Shown: in pieces, positions 1 to 7,358 of the stretch
How positions within the stretch are numbered: position 1 is the first letter of the stretch
Layout: each line of letters starts with the position of its first letter
Assembly (NCBI GenBank): GCA_025370845.1
Contig: JAMXFF010000002.1
Span: 150,342 to 214,341 of the forward strand
DNA length: 64,000 bases
DNA from: Laspinema palackyanum D2a
Lineage (GTDB): Bacteria; Cyanobacteriota; Cyanobacteriia; Cyanobacteriales; Laspinemataceae
Direction of reading: 5' to 3'
Translations under genes and position numbers: made by a program
Notes under the pieces: generated by a model
Database searches by the model: none
What the model saw: only the letters and a program-made list of their open reading frames with translations
Told to the model about the DNA's origin: nothing

Positions 1-218
1 TAATTGTTCAAAGGTATCAACCCATTCATTCGTTGAGATTCTTTATAGTCAAATATTTCAAAGAATGAACAAGAATTGGCATAGGTTAGGTCTGAGTTTT
101 CGAGGGATTGTTCGATATCGCTAACACAAGGATGTTGACAGTCCCAACCCTTTCCTTTATCCCATTCATAAGAATGAACACAATCAAGACAGGATTTGGG
201 TTTGACTAATGCTGACAT
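1..218 (-). CDS. Cys-rich small protein, 3'-truncated by window edge
   Basis: The reading frame starts at the ATG at 216-218 and runs off the left edge. The 72 visible codons contain CLDCxH, then GWDCQHP, then SCSFFE. This is the Cys/His pattern of the two genes just upstream (275-580 and 564-827), so it is the third member of a tandem paralogous set. The four cysteines suggest a small zinc-binding fold. Function is unknown. It is the last visible gene of the leftward operon of element 1. Confidence 0.6.
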   Translation of the reverse strand, partial: MSALVKPKSCLDCVHSYEWDKGKGWDCQHPCVSDIEQSLENSDLTYANSCSFFEIFDYKESQRMNGLIPLNN

Positions 219-274
219 AATTATCTGTATGTAAACTTCAACAATTTAAGCGATAGCGATTTGATTGGAGGAAA

Positions 275-580
275 TTAGTCAAGTGTTGCTTCATGGATTT
301 TTAGTGCTTCTAGGTATTCTTTAGTTGCTGCGGTGACTTTATCATCCATTTGGTCTTCAAACTGATGAATAGCTTGATAATCAATTGGTTCATAAAATTC
401 ACATTGGTTTGCTAGTTCTTCTGGGTCTTCAACATCTGATAATGGGTCATCTGGGTTATTAGAAACGATTTTTGGATGATTGCATTCCCATCCTTCGTCT
501 CCCGGTTCCCAGAAAGTTTGATTTTGATGCCATTTGTGACAGTGTTGACAGTCTAAACAGGATTTAGATGATTGAGTCAT
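275..580 (-). CDS. Cys-rich small protein, paralogue 2
   Basis: About 101 residues with the pattern CLDCQHCxxW, GWECNHP, NQCEFYE, then an acidic tail. An upstream in-frame ATG exists at 613. I chose the ATG at 578-580 because a GGAGG lies just before it, inside the end of the preceding gene (564-827), which suggests translational coupling. The paired CxxC and CxHP motifs suggest a zinc-binding fold. I do not recognise a named family and no function can be assigned. Confidence 0.65.
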   Translation of the reverse strand: MTQSSKSCLDCQHCHKWHQNQTFWEPGDEGWECNHPKIVSNNPDDPLSDVEDPEELANQCEFYEPIDYQAIHQFEDQMDDKVTAATKEYLEALKIHEATLD

Positions 581-827
581 TGATTGCCTCCAAATATTTG
601 AATTCTTCTTCAATTGATTTGTTTATTTCTTCTTCAAGTTGATGGATAGCAGCCCAATCAATTTGTTCAAAGAAAGAACAGGTTTCTGCTATATCTTGTG
701 GGTCTTCAAAATCTTCTTCATTATTAACATTGGGATGAGGACATTCCCAACCTTCTTCTCCCGGTTCTTCTCTTGTTGCTGGATAAGACCATGAACGACA
801 GTGTTGACAGCCTAAACAAGTTTTCAT
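564..827 (-). CDS. Cys-rich small protein, paralogue 1
   Basis: 87 residues, preceded by GGAGG at normal spacing. The motifs are CLGCQHCRSW, GWECPHP and TCSFFEQIDW, followed by IHQLEEEI. It aligns by eye along its whole length with the next gene (275-580) and with the partial gene at 1-218. This looks like local tandem duplication in the accessory region of a mobile element. It is probably a small zinc-binding protein of unknown role. Confidence 0.65.
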   Translation of the reverse strand: MKTCLGCQHCRSWSYPATREEPGEEGWECPHPNVNNEEDFEDPQDIAETCSFFEQIDWAAIHQLEEEINKSIEEEFKYLEAINDSII

Positions 828-852
828 TTTTCCTCCAAGTTTTTACAAGTTT

Positions 853-1134
853 TTAGGCATATAAGGCATCAGTAACTAATTGTCTAATTAGTTCATCAGC
901 CCGAACATTACCTTTGTCTTTCAGCCAAAATAAAGCATCTGATAAATCTGTGTAAAGCACTCTTTCATCTTCTAATTCACTATTAGTTTCCAGGATTGCT
1001 TGTTTTAACTCGTCAATGCTAATCTCAAGTGCTTGGGCAATGGGACGAAGGTCGTAACAGAATCCAATACCTTTTGGGCTGTTTTTCCCTGTGATTTGAG
1101 TATCGTGAAAAGTGAAAATTGTATGTTTGGTCAT
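853..1134 (-). CDS. hypothetical protein, 93 aa
   Basis: I do not recognise this protein. It starts MTKHTIFTFHD and is mixed alpha/beta in character, with an acidic middle and a C-terminal segment that looks helical. It sits in the leftward operon. The 33-bp gap to the upstream gene (1168-1566) contains a 6-bp-stem hairpin at 1142-1158, placed just before this start codon. Confidence 0.55.
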   Translation of the reverse strand: MTKHTIFTFHDTQITGKNSPKGIGFCYDLRPIAQALEISIDELKQAILETNSELEDERVLYTDLSDALFWLKDKGNVRADELIRQLVTDALYA

Positions 1135-1141
1135 TGAACTG

Positions 1142-1158
1142 GGCAGGAACGACCTGCC
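1142..1158 (-). other. intercistronic hairpin 1
   Basis: GGCAGG and CCTGCC pair around a 5-base loop (AACGA on the plus strand). It lies between the stop of the gene ending at 1168 and the ATG at 1134. It is one of five small hairpins occupying short gaps of this operon (also 1800-1816, 2122-2136, 3587-3607, 4122-4138). A role in mRNA processing or local translation control is inferred only from placement. Confidence 0.5.
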
Positions 1159-1167
1159 AAAACGTTA

Positions 1168-1566
1168 TTAAGATTGATAAACTTCTCGGGCTTTAACAGT
1201 AGTTAATTTGTTGTCAGATTCTTTGATTACCACCAATAAAGAATCCAGAACAATATCAATTTGTTGTTGAGTTAAACCAATTGTTTTTCCATCGTTAGTG
1301 GTTGCTACAGCGATAACATTGCCACATAAGACAATGATTTCATCAATGTTTTTGGTATTTTCCACCACACAAGTAGGAGGAAACGATTTAAAAAGGAATT
1401 CATCATCACAGACTAAATCTATGGTTTTGTCTGAAAACAGTTGATAGACATATTCAACTGAAGCCGAATCACCTTCTTCACCAACCAGATTTTGCATGGG
1501 TTTTAATTCAAGTTCATCATCGTTGGTGCGTAAGGTTATTTTTCCTGGTTGAATCAATAAGAACAT
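1168..1566 (-). CDS. hypothetical protein, 132 aa
   Basis: I do not recognise this protein. It begins MFLLIQPGKITL and has alternating hydrophobic residues typical of beta strands, for example ELKPMQNLVGEEG and VYQLFSDKTIDLV. A helical C-terminus follows a TNDGKTIGLTQQQID segment. It belongs to the leftward operon of small unknown genes. Superficially it could be a plasmid accessory protein, but no family assignment is justified. Confidence 0.55.
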   Translation of the reverse strand: MFLLIQPGKITLRTNDDELELKPMQNLVGEEGDSASVEYVYQLFSDKTIDLVCDDEFLFKSFPPTCVVENTKNIDEIIVLCGNVIAVATTNDGKTIGLTQQQIDIVLDSLLVVIKESDNKLTTVKAREVYQS

Positions 1567-1610
1567 AGTCAGATATTAGAAACATCAACACAACAAGCGA
1601 GAGCAGGAGA

Positions 1611-1799
1611 TTAAGAATTTAGAACAGGTAACCAAATATAGTTGTAAACAAAAGCAGTAAATTGGTCCAAAATTTCAACATCCCGAGGATTGTCTAAATC
1701 CAGGTGATAGAGATTGCAACGGTTGAGACGATTAAATTCAGTAACCAGTTCAGAATTGTTAGCACATTCTTTTAGAAATTCAGGAAATTCCATAGTCAA
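1611..1799 (-). CDS. small hypothetical protein, 62 aa
   Basis: A short acidic and aromatic protein (MTMEFPEFLKECANN at the start). The start codon is immediately preceded by the hairpin at 1800-1816. It fits tightly between neighbours of the same strand, which is the main reason to believe it is coding. No motif is recognised. Confidence 0.45.
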   Translation of the reverse strand: MTMEFPEFLKECANNSELVTEFNRLNRCNLYHLDLDNPRDVEILDQFTAFVYNYIWLPVLNS

Positions 1800-1816
1800 A
1801 GCAGGAGCGACCTGCT
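1800..1816 (-). other. intercistronic hairpin 2
   Basis: AGCAGG and CCTGCT pair around AGCGA. The hairpin lies within the 27-bp gap between the genes at 1827-2105 and 1611-1799 and abuts the ATG of the latter. It is nearly identical to the hairpin at 2122-2136. Confidence 0.5.
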
Positions 1817-1826
1817 CAATACGCTA

Positions 1827-2105
1827 TTAATCAACTTTAGTTAATACAGATGCTCTAGGAGCATAATAGACATCTTTTTCGCCACCTCGTTTTAAGGGAA
1901 TAACTACTTTGACAAGATATCGTTCGTTTTTTGAACATTCGGAGGGATTGAATTTTAGTTGACTTGGTTTCAACTCAGCCAACCAAGGTTCTTGCAGAAT
2001 CGGGACACAATAACTTGGTAGCAATGAATAAATTGTCCCAGTTTTCTCAATCATTGACCCTTGACTGGCGGATTCCCAAGTTACTTTAGTTTGTTCAGAA
2101 TACAT
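1827..2105 (-). CDS. hypothetical protein, 92 aa
   Basis: The chosen start is the ATG at 2103-2105 (MYSEQTKVTWES), because GGAGG lies immediately upstream and is formed by the codons of a farther in-frame ATG at 2117. The protein looks beta-rich, with basic residues near its C-terminus (VVIPLKRGGEKDVYYAPR). No family is recognised. Confidence 0.5.
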   Translation of the reverse strand: MYSEQTKVTWESASQGSMIEKTGTIYSLLPSYCVPILQEPWLAELKPSQLKFNPSECSKNERYLVKVVIPLKRGGEKDVYYAPRASVLTKVD

Positions 2106-2121
2106 AAAAACCTCCATTGTT

Positions 2122-2136
2122 GCAGGAGCGACCTGC
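2122..2136 (-). other. intercistronic hairpin 3
   Basis: GCAGG and CCTGC pair around AGCGA, in the gap between the genes at 2160-2432 and 1827-2105. The stem, the loop and the flanking ACGCTATT are shared with the hairpin at 1800-1816. Confidence 0.45.
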
Positions 2137-2159
2137 TTGTACGCTATTCGGGGCTGGTG

Positions 2160-2432
2160 TTAATTCTTCAAATCTTGATATTCAGACCAAGATATTGCTG
2201 AAGAATAAGGATGTTTTTGTTTAAATTGTTCAATGGCCGTTTGCCACATTACATCCCCGATATAAGGTTGACGAACCAGAGTTGAGCAATTGCATCCGTC
2301 TGAATAACAGGTTAATCGGGTAATACTTGAAGAGAAACCAGCATAGTCAAAGACAACTTTGTGGGTATTTTCAACCAACTCAAATCTCCTATTCTGTGAA
2401 TATTTCGATTGCTGTTGAATAGGCATCACCAT
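2160..2432 (-). CDS. hypothetical protein, 90 aa
   Basis: It overlaps the 3' end of the upstream gene (2389-2859) by about 44 bp, so the true start may be a few codons downstream. It contains two cysteines in a CxC arrangement (SDGCNCSTLVRQ) and an aromatic-rich C-terminus. It is in the same operon as its neighbours. No function is assigned. Confidence 0.45.
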   Translation of the reverse strand: MVMPIQQQSKYSQNRRFELVENTHKVVFDYAGFSSSITRLTCYSDGCNCSTLVRQPYIGDVMWQTAIEQFKQKHPYSSAISWSEYQDLKN

Positions 2433-2859
2433 CTTTTCTTAGAGCCTTTAACCCTAATTGGAATATTTTTACTCTCAGAGCTACAGACTCCTCATCATCT
2501 TTATCAAGGAAATCATTCAATTCTTTTGAATCCTTGAAGTTTGCTAATTCTGGTAATTCATCTTCATCCAAATCAAAATCACTAAACCTGAATGCACAAA
2601 CTTTTTTCTCAACAACTACATCAGGAACTGGAACATCATCAACAGAATCAACCCCAACTTTCTTGGCAACATCATCAGGAATCTCAACATTTAGGGAAAA
2701 AATTTGCTGAATAATATGCTGAACCCTTTCTTTTTCCAGGAATCCAGATAAGACTTCTGCAACACAAATCTCTAATGATTGATATTCGGGAAACTTACCC
2801 TTATCATACAAAATTTCAATCAATTGTACAAAGGCTTCATCGGCAGTAAAGTATGTCAT
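2389..2859 (-). CDS. acidic hypothetical protein, 156 aa
   Basis: The N-terminal half looks helical (MTYFTADEAFVQLIEILY). A Val/Asp/Pro-rich linker follows (DSVDDVPVPDVVVEKK) and then a strongly acidic C-terminal half (FDLDEDELPELANF, LDKDDEESVALR). Strong acidity is common in anti-host or DNA-mimic phage proteins, but nothing here proves such a role. No family is recognised. Confidence 0.5.
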   Translation of the reverse strand: MTYFTADEAFVQLIEILYDKGKFPEYQSLEICVAEVLSGFLEKERVQHIIQQIFSLNVEIPDDVAKKVGVDSVDDVPVPDVVVEKKVCAFRFSDFDLDEDELPELANFKDSKELNDFLDKDDEESVALRVKIFQLGLKALRKDGDAYSTAIEIFTE

Positions 2860-2910
2860 GGGTTTTTGGGAATGTAAATGAACAGGTTTTCGTCGCTAAT
2901 AGATGTAGAC

Positions 2911-3237
2911 TTATTGATGAAAAGTTGTTGTGGCTTTATCTTGACACCATGCAACAACGGACAACCAATTTTTTGCGGACATATTAGAATTATCGATTTC
3001 AGAAACAGATTTTATCATTGGGTCTGCCAATACTCTCTTAAAAATCGCATTTCGTGTTGAAAGTACATGATTATATTCATTGTTTGAACACTCTGCCCAT
3101 AAAAGAATGGATGCTTGATTTGCAGAAAATTCTATAAGAAGAGTCCAGGATTTCGGTGGAATCTTACTGGCAATTTCTTCTATTTTTGCTAATTCTGGAG
3201 GAATTGTATCCAAATAAAATCCTAATGCTTTAGTCAT
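2911..3237 (-). CDS. hypothetical protein, 108 aa
   Basis: It starts MTKALGFYLDT after an AAGGAAAA ribosome-binding site at good spacing. The sequence looks globular, with a hydrophobic core segment (WTLLIEFSANQASILLWAEC) and a C-terminal WLSVVAWCQDKAT. It belongs to the leftward operon. I do not recognise a family. Confidence 0.55.
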   Translation of the reverse strand: MTKALGFYLDTIPPELAKIEEIASKIPPKSWTLLIEFSANQASILLWAECSNNEYNHVLSTRNAIFKRVLADPMIKSVSEIDNSNMSAKNWLSVVAWCQDKATTTFHQ

Positions 3238-3292
3238 TGGTTTTCCTTTTAATGAACGATTGAAACGATTGAAAAACCCGATTAAACAGTTA

Positions 3293-3553
3293 TCAATTAT
3301 TTTCAGGTATTTCGACTATGTAAATATCGAATAACTGATAAATAGCATTCAATAAATCATCAATAGACATTTTAGCGATTTGTCCTTCAATATATGATTG
3401 GGTATCGACATCATTATCATCAAGAGAGAAATTATCTGATATCATAACCAATTCTTGCAGAGTAATTTCTCCAGTTTTGACATAATCAACCAACCATTGT
3501 CTAATTTCATCTGCTTGAACTTGACGTTTTTCAGGATGTCGTAATTGGAGCAT
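3293..3553 (-). CDS. hypothetical protein, about 86 aa
   Basis: The frame is open back to a TTG at 3634, but that extension would cover the intercistronic hairpin at 3587-3607. I therefore prefer the ATG at 3551-3553 (MLQLRHPEKRQVQADEIR). The protein looks largely helical, with acidic runs, and ends IYIVEIPENN. Function is unknown. Confidence 0.5.
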   Translation of the reverse strand: MLQLRHPEKRQVQADEIRQWLVDYVKTGEITLQELVMISDNFSLDDNDVDTQSYIEGQIAKMSIDDLLNAIYQLFDIYIVEIPENN

Positions 3554-3586
3554 TGACCGAATCTCTCTTGAGTTTATGGAGTTGAT

Positions 3587-3607
3587 AGGCCGGAAATAGA
3601 CCGGCCT
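3587..3607 (-). other. intercistronic hairpin 4
   Basis: AGGCCGG and CCGGCCT form a perfect 7-bp stem around a 7-base loop. It lies between the stop of the Ycf35-like gene (3625) and the ATG at 3553. It is the same kind of gap-filling hairpin as at 1142, 1800 and 2122, but with a different stem sequence. Confidence 0.5.
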
Positions 3608-3624
3608 GAAAGATTTATTGGGAA

Positions 3625-3996
3625 TCAGACCCAACCTGCCATTACCAAACGAACCGAACCATCTTCAAGAGTTTCTTGAGATTCAATCTCATACCCCTTT
3701 TGTTGAGCATAGTCTTTTACAACATTACTTGCATAAGTTTGATTAATTTGCTGGATAAATTCTTTTTGAAGGTCAACTCCCCAGAAGTCAGCAACGGCCT
3801 CATAGACCTCTCCATTTTTGATATAACCGATATCGTAACCATTTTGGCGTTTGATAACATAATCCGCATTAGTTTTGATTCCTTGATAGCCTCGGACAAT
3901 GCTATTGGTTTCTACAACATAATTTAGTTGCTGTAGAGTTTGGTGTAAAATCTTTCCATCTTTGATTTGAGTTTTGATTGTTGTAAAGTGTGACAT
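3625..3996 (-). CDS. ycf35: Ycf35-like protein (DUF1257 family)
   Basis: 123 residues beginning MSHFTTIKTQIKDG. Further along are VRGYQG, the segment NGYDIGYIKNGEVYE, then VADFWGVD, and a C-terminal EDGSVRLVMAGWV. This order and spacing match the DUF1257/Ycf35 family known from cyanobacterial chromosomes and plastid genomes, whose biochemical role is not established. The start follows GGAGAAAAGG. Finding a copy inside an element that also encodes a Ycf46-like ATPase (7359-8885) is notable. A chromosomal copy probably exists elsewhere, so this may be an element-borne paralogue. Confidence 0.75.
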   Translation of the reverse strand: MSHFTTIKTQIKDGKILHQTLQQLNYVVETNSIVRGYQGIKTNADYVIKRQNGYDIGYIKNGEVYEAVADFWGVDLQKEFIQQINQTYASNVVKDYAQQKGYEIESQETLEDGSVRLVMAGWV

Positions 3997-4121
3997 ACTT
4001 ACCTTTTCTCCGTGGATAATTTTGTTTCTGTTTCCGAGAATGTTTCTGATTCTGTTTCCGGTTTTTGGAAATTCAGATAAAGATGGGGTGAAATAACGAA
4101 AACTTTGTTGGGGTTGAATAA

Positions 4122-4138
4122 GCCGGAATCACACCGGC
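4122..4138 (-). other. intercistronic hairpin 5
   Basis: GCCGG and CCGGC pair around AATCACA in the 150-bp gap between 4147-4548 and the Ycf35-like gene. An open frame covering this gap (3999-4184) looks spurious. Confidence 0.4.
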
Positions 4139-4146
4139 CTAAGTGA

Positions 4147-4548
4147 TTATGAGATATCAGGGAAGCCAAAATGTAGTCGGACAACTTTTGATTTATCCGG
4201 TTCTGATGTCGGTTGAGAATCTTGAAAATTATGAGGCTGAGAATTCAATTCCGGGATTTGTTGGAGAAACTTTTCTGAAAAAAGTTTAAGGTTTGTGAGT
4301 TCAATGATATTTTGGGCAATATAATCTGAATCATATCCCCCAGCACAACCTTCGTCAGGACATAACATTTCTCCAAAAATCTGGTTTCCTTTATGAAATA
4401 CAAAAAGTTCGTAGTCATCTAATTTTAACTCACTGTTTCCATCGTTTCCAGCCACTAAAGCATCAAGAAGATAATTCCACTCTTCAAAGAAGAATGTTCC
4501 TAAACTTGAACAGAGTTTAATTCCGGTTTCAGGGTTCAGATTTAACAT
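4147..4548 (-). CDS. hypothetical protein, about 133 aa
   Basis: The start is the ATG at 4546-4548 (MLNLNPETGIKLC), with GGAGG placed correctly upstream. The body includes GTFFFEEWNYLLDALVAG and FGEMLCPDEGCAGGY, with two cysteines in the latter. The C-terminus is polar and looks disordered (SQPTSEPDKSKV). It belongs to the leftward operon. I do not recognise it. Confidence 0.55.
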   Translation of the reverse strand: MLNLNPETGIKLCSSLGTFFFEEWNYLLDALVAGNDGNSELKLDDYELFVFHKGNQIFGEMLCPDEGCAGGYDSDYIAQNIIELTNLKLFSEKFLQQIPELNSQPHNFQDSQPTSEPDKSKVVRLHFGFPDIS

Positions 4549-4593
4549 AATTTCCTCCAATTATCACAAAGATTCAGCGAGAGCTAGAGAGAG

Positions 4594-4683
4594 CTAGAGT
4601 AATTTTTTGAAAGTATCTTTTGCCAGTTTCAGAATCTCCAACAATTCTTGTCGTTGTTTATTAGACTTTTCAGCCTCAATCAT
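4594..4683 (-). pseudogene. possible C-terminal remnant of an ORF cut by the IscB element
   Basis: The frame ends at a TAG (4594-4596) and encodes a basic helical peptide (MIEAEKSNKQRQELLEILKL and onwards). It stays open up to the right-end hairpin of the IscB element near 4690. On the far side of the element a short same-strand frame could begin at the TTG near 6278. The two may be halves of one small gene interrupted by the insertion. Alternatively this is a 29-codon peptide or non-coding. Confidence 0.25.
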
Positions 4684-4721
4684 TTGGAGACCCCTACCAT
4701 ATCTGTAAAAAGGGGCAGGGT

Positions 4722-6008
4722 TTAGTAGGCATAAGCGTAACCATCCTTTTTGTGAATGTGTTTACAGTATTTGTGGCTAATTCCTTGAACTAATCCATCT
4801 TTTGTTGAGATATTGAAACTGCCCGTGGCACGAGTAGCTACTCGACCAACATAAGTTCCAACTTTTTTACCAGAGGTGACAACAGCTTTAACGATGTCGC
4901 CTGTCTGGAAACCTTTGTGAAACTTAGTTCGCGAACAGTAGCGAACAGGGAAACCCAACTTGTTGGTGCGACACTGTTGACGGGTTCCATGCCCTTTAGC
5001 ACTAATCAATAGCGGTTTAATTCCTGATGTGATTAACCGCTCTGGGGTTGATGCACCTACACAAGCAGCATCCCAATAGTGGGTTTTGTCTAAACCTCTA
5101 ATGGTGCGGTTGTACTTAGTAAGACCTCCTGTGCCAACTTCCACAGGTAAGCCCGTTTGTCTCAGGTTATCGTACAGATTCCATCGGGTTGCATTGACGG
5201 CGGATGTATCAGCCAGAGGTCTTTTAGCTTGTCCCAAGATTCGTTTGAGCAGGTCAGGCTTACCTTTGAGGAAGTCTTTAATATCCTGGTTACCCTTTTC
5301 TCGGTTGCAAGGGACGCAAGCTAAACACAGGTTACTGACTCGGTTTGACCCTCCTTTCGACCGAGGCTGGATATGCTCAATCTCAAGTTTGGTGTCTTTT
5401 GCACCACAGTAGGCACAGGTTCTATTCCATTTCTCAAGAAGAAACTCACGAATTTCATATCCGGCTAAAGTTCCTTGTTGATAACCAGTGCCGCTAATTT
5501 CAGGATTTTCCATCTGCTGGGTATCAAATCTGACCAGTTCTTGAGAAATAGCGTTGATTTGGCATAGAGATGACAACCGCTTAACCCAAGTCAGAATGTT
5601 GGCAACTCGACTATTTAGGGAGGGTGGCAACCATCCTTTTGGTCGGGTACGGTTCAGGAAACGAGGCTTGCGGTAACGGGTTTTACGGCTACGACGGAAC
5701 CGCCTTAACTGACGACGCGAAGTTAAAGCCAACCGAATTTGGAAACCCCGATGTTGTAGTTCAGCGACCCAAACAACTTCACCAGTTTTGTCGTTGACCA
5801 GAGCTAATCCAGTTGTTTTGGCTCCTGGGTCAATCTTGATACGGAGTGGCTTTACATCAGGACTTGATACCTCTTCTTTCAAAATTAGGGTAAAGGGGAA
5901 GCGGCGGAAAACCGCAGCCTTTCCTTGAGAGAGCAACATTCTAGCCCGACCCGAATGGATGGGATTAAGAGGTTGTTTGTTGGTGTCTAAAACGAAAACT
6001 TTACTCAC
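4722..6008 (-). CDS. iscB: IscB RNA-guided nuclease (RRXRR/HNH)
   Basis: 428 residues. The N-terminal PLMP-type segment is VFVLDTNKQPLNPIHSGRAR. RuvC-I is RIKIDPGAKTTGLA with the catalytic Asp. An Arg-rich bridge helix follows (RRQLRRFRRSRKTRYRKPRF). The HNH domain has CAYCGAK, IEHIQPRSKGG, NLCLAC and CNREKGN, and the RuvC-III-like motif is THYWDAACVG. IscB proteins are omega-RNA-guided DNA endonucleases of IS200/IS605-like elements and ancestors of Cas9. All expected catalytic motifs are present and the frame is uninterrupted, so it is probably active. Its omega-RNA should be encoded immediately upstream (6009-6190). Confidence 0.92.
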   Translation of the reverse strand: MSKVFVLDTNKQPLNPIHSGRARMLLSQGKAAVFRRFPFTLILKEEVSSPDVKPLRIKIDPGAKTTGLALVNDKTGEVVWVAELQHRGFQIRLALTSRRQLRRFRRSRKTRYRKPRFLNRTRPKGWLPPSLNSRVANILTWVKRLSSLCQINAISQELVRFDTQQMENPEISGTGYQQGTLAGYEIREFLLEKWNRTCAYCGAKDTKLEIEHIQPRSKGGSNRVSNLCLACVPCNREKGNQDIKDFLKGKPDLLKRILGQAKRPLADTSAVNATRWNLYDNLRQTGLPVEVGTGGLTKYNRTIRGLDKTHYWDAACVGASTPERLITSGIKPLLISAKGHGTRQQCRTNKLGFPVRYCSRTKFHKGFQTGDIVKAVVTSGKKVGTYVGRVATRATGSFNISTKDGLVQGISHKYCKHIHKKDGYAYAY

Positions 6009-6009
6009 G

Positions 6010-6190
6010 AGTGAGTCTCCTTACGGGTAATGGTAGCCTTGACAATGTTTTAGAAGTTTGTCGCGCTAACGACACTGGTTTCGACCCGATATACCTGTTT
6101 AATCGTTAACCACAGAGCTACAGACTGGCTTCGTATCCGTAGGTGTGATGGCTTCCAAAACGTAGTACGCGAGGTACTTAGTCGGGTAAA
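6010..6190 (-). ncRNA. candidate IscB omega-RNA 1
   Basis: Read on the minus strand, this region shares many blocks in the same order with the region before the second iscB. These include ACCCGxCTAAGT, ACTACGTTTT, ACACCTACG, GCCAGT, GTAGCTCTGT, TTAAACAG and AACATTG. Conservation outside the coding region, together with position directly before iscB, identifies the omega-RNA scaffold. In known IscB systems the guide is the 5' end of this RNA, so the guide should be taken from sequence just beyond about 6187. The ends are approximate. Confidence 0.65.
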
Positions 6191-6305
6191 CTCTAGGCTT
6201 CTTTAAAAGCCCCCACTATAGCTGTACTCAGCTTAGTGTCGGGTAGTTTACTTTAAATTCCTCGATTGATGAAGTCAAGTAATCAGGTTAAGGTTTAGTG
6301 AATAT

Positions 6306-6530
6306 TTAAAACCTTTTATCGAATTCATTTAGCCAAATATTTTCTTTCAGGAATTGAGTTGATTGTTTGATAAGTTTACCAGAGTTGGCATCAGCATAAA
6401 AACAATCTGGGCAGAAAAGTCTTCTGAAATCACCTCGGTCACGAGCTTGATGCAATTGTTCAATATCAGTACAAACAACTGCATCAGGAACCGATAAAGT
6501 TCCGTTTTTAAAGATTGAGACTATGTACAC
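6306..6530 (-). CDS. small hypothetical protein with CPDC motif, 74 aa
   Basis: It starts MYIVSIFKNGTLSVPDAVVC and has a CPDCFYADA motif in the middle. A basic and aromatic C-terminus ends LNEFDKRF. Only one CxxC pair is present, so zinc binding would need a partner. It lies just upstream of the IscB insertion in the leftward operon. No family is recognised. Confidence 0.5.
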   Translation of the reverse strand: MYIVSIFKNGTLSVPDAVVCTDIEQLHQARDRGDFRRLFCPDCFYADANSGKLIKQSTQFLKENIWLNEFDKRF

Positions 6531-6611
6531 TTTAATACCTCCTCTATATTTTATTTAAAGTTAGTCAAATGGTAGAACAAGTGAGATTTTACAACTTGAC
6601 TAAAATGAGAG

Positions 6612-6989
6612 TTAATCGAGTTCTTGCAATTTCTGATTAAGTTGAATTAACTGTTCTTGTAGTTCATGTTTTTGTGCAAGTATCTTTTGTTTTTCAATCA
6701 GGTCTAGTTGTTTCTGTTCCCATTCTCGTACTGCAAATTTTTCTTTAGCAATACGAGTTTCTAATTCAGCTTCGTTTTCGAGTCGGTCATAAGAGATTTG
6801 GTAGACGTAATCCTCATAAGTAACCGCAACATAATCCAACTGGACATTGGAATATTTAGAATATTCCTCTTTAATTTGGAGGATATATTGAACGACTTCA
6901 TCCAGAGAACCTATAGGGTCTTCGATTTCAGAACAAACACGAATAATTTGAGGTTCAGTGTTAATTTGTGGTTTGGAGTTGTTAGACAT
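6612..6989 (-). CDS. coiled-coil hypothetical protein, 125 aa
   Basis: The N-terminal 60 residues look globular (SLDEVVQYILQIKEEYSKYS). The C-terminal half is a strong predicted coiled coil rich in Glu, Gln, Lys and Leu (EKQKILAQKHELQEQLIQLN). It is in the same operon as the AAA ATPase. Function is unknown. Confidence 0.55.
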   Translation of the reverse strand: MSNNSKPQINTEPQIIRVCSEIEDPIGSLDEVVQYILQIKEEYSKYSNVQLDYVAVTYEDYVYQISYDRLENEAELETRIAKEKFAVREWEQKQLDLIEKQKILAQKHELQEQLIQLNQKLQELD

Positions 6990-7030
6990 GGTTAAAATGA
7001 ATAAATATCAACAGAAAAAGCGAAAGCGAA

Positions 7031-7285
7031 TTATTTGGAATTAATTTCATTATCCAAAGATTGAAATTGTTGTTGAAGACTATCAATATCATGTTGAAAG
7101 TCAATTAACACCCGAATGACTTTACTGATTAGTTGTTTTTGTCTTTGTTTAGCAGCACTGATATCAGATTCAGATACAGATGGAGTAATGATGGATGATG
7201 AAGTAGTTGTAAATTCAGTCATAATATTGGGTTCAGTTGTAATGGGTTCAGTTGTAGTTGGTTTAGTTGTAGTTGGTTTAGTCAT
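7031..7285 (-). CDS. hypothetical protein with Thr/Pro repeats, 84 aa
   Basis: The first 20 residues are a threonine/proline repeat (KPTTTKPTTTEPITTEP) encoded by short tandem DNA repeats at about 7237-7280. A helical segment follows (AKQRQKQLISKVIRVLIDFQ). It lies directly downstream of the AAA ATPase gene. No known family. The low-complexity N-terminus may be a flexible linker. Confidence 0.45.
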   Translation of the reverse strand: MTKPTTTKPTTTEPITTEPNIMTEFTTTSSSIITPSVSESDISAAKQRQKQLISKVIRVLIDFQHDIDSLQQQFQSLDNEINSK

Positions 7286-7358
7286 AGTTTTGCCGTTGTA
7301 TTAGGAGTGGAGTCAAGTAGTTTTTATGCTACTTGACCTAGTTTTTGATTAGTCAAAT

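Larger units (their letters stand above)
4688..6265 (-). mobile_element. IscB-encoding IS200/IS605-like element 1
   Basis: This unit consists of an iscB gene (4722-6008), an upstream structured region matching the one before the second iscB (18125-18300), and a downstream hairpin (AGGGG/CCCCT pairing at about 4690-4716). There is no TnpA transposase, as expected for non-autonomous IscB elements. The exact ends are not resolved by eye. I placed the right end at the hairpin and the left end upstream of the shared omega-RNA scaffold. Confidence 0.6.

Noticed and set aside
3999-4184. Open frame of 61 codons between the Ycf35-like gene and the gene at 4147
   Set aside because: It overlaps the coding end of the next gene and an intercistronic hairpin, has no ribosome-binding site and a non-protein-like composition.
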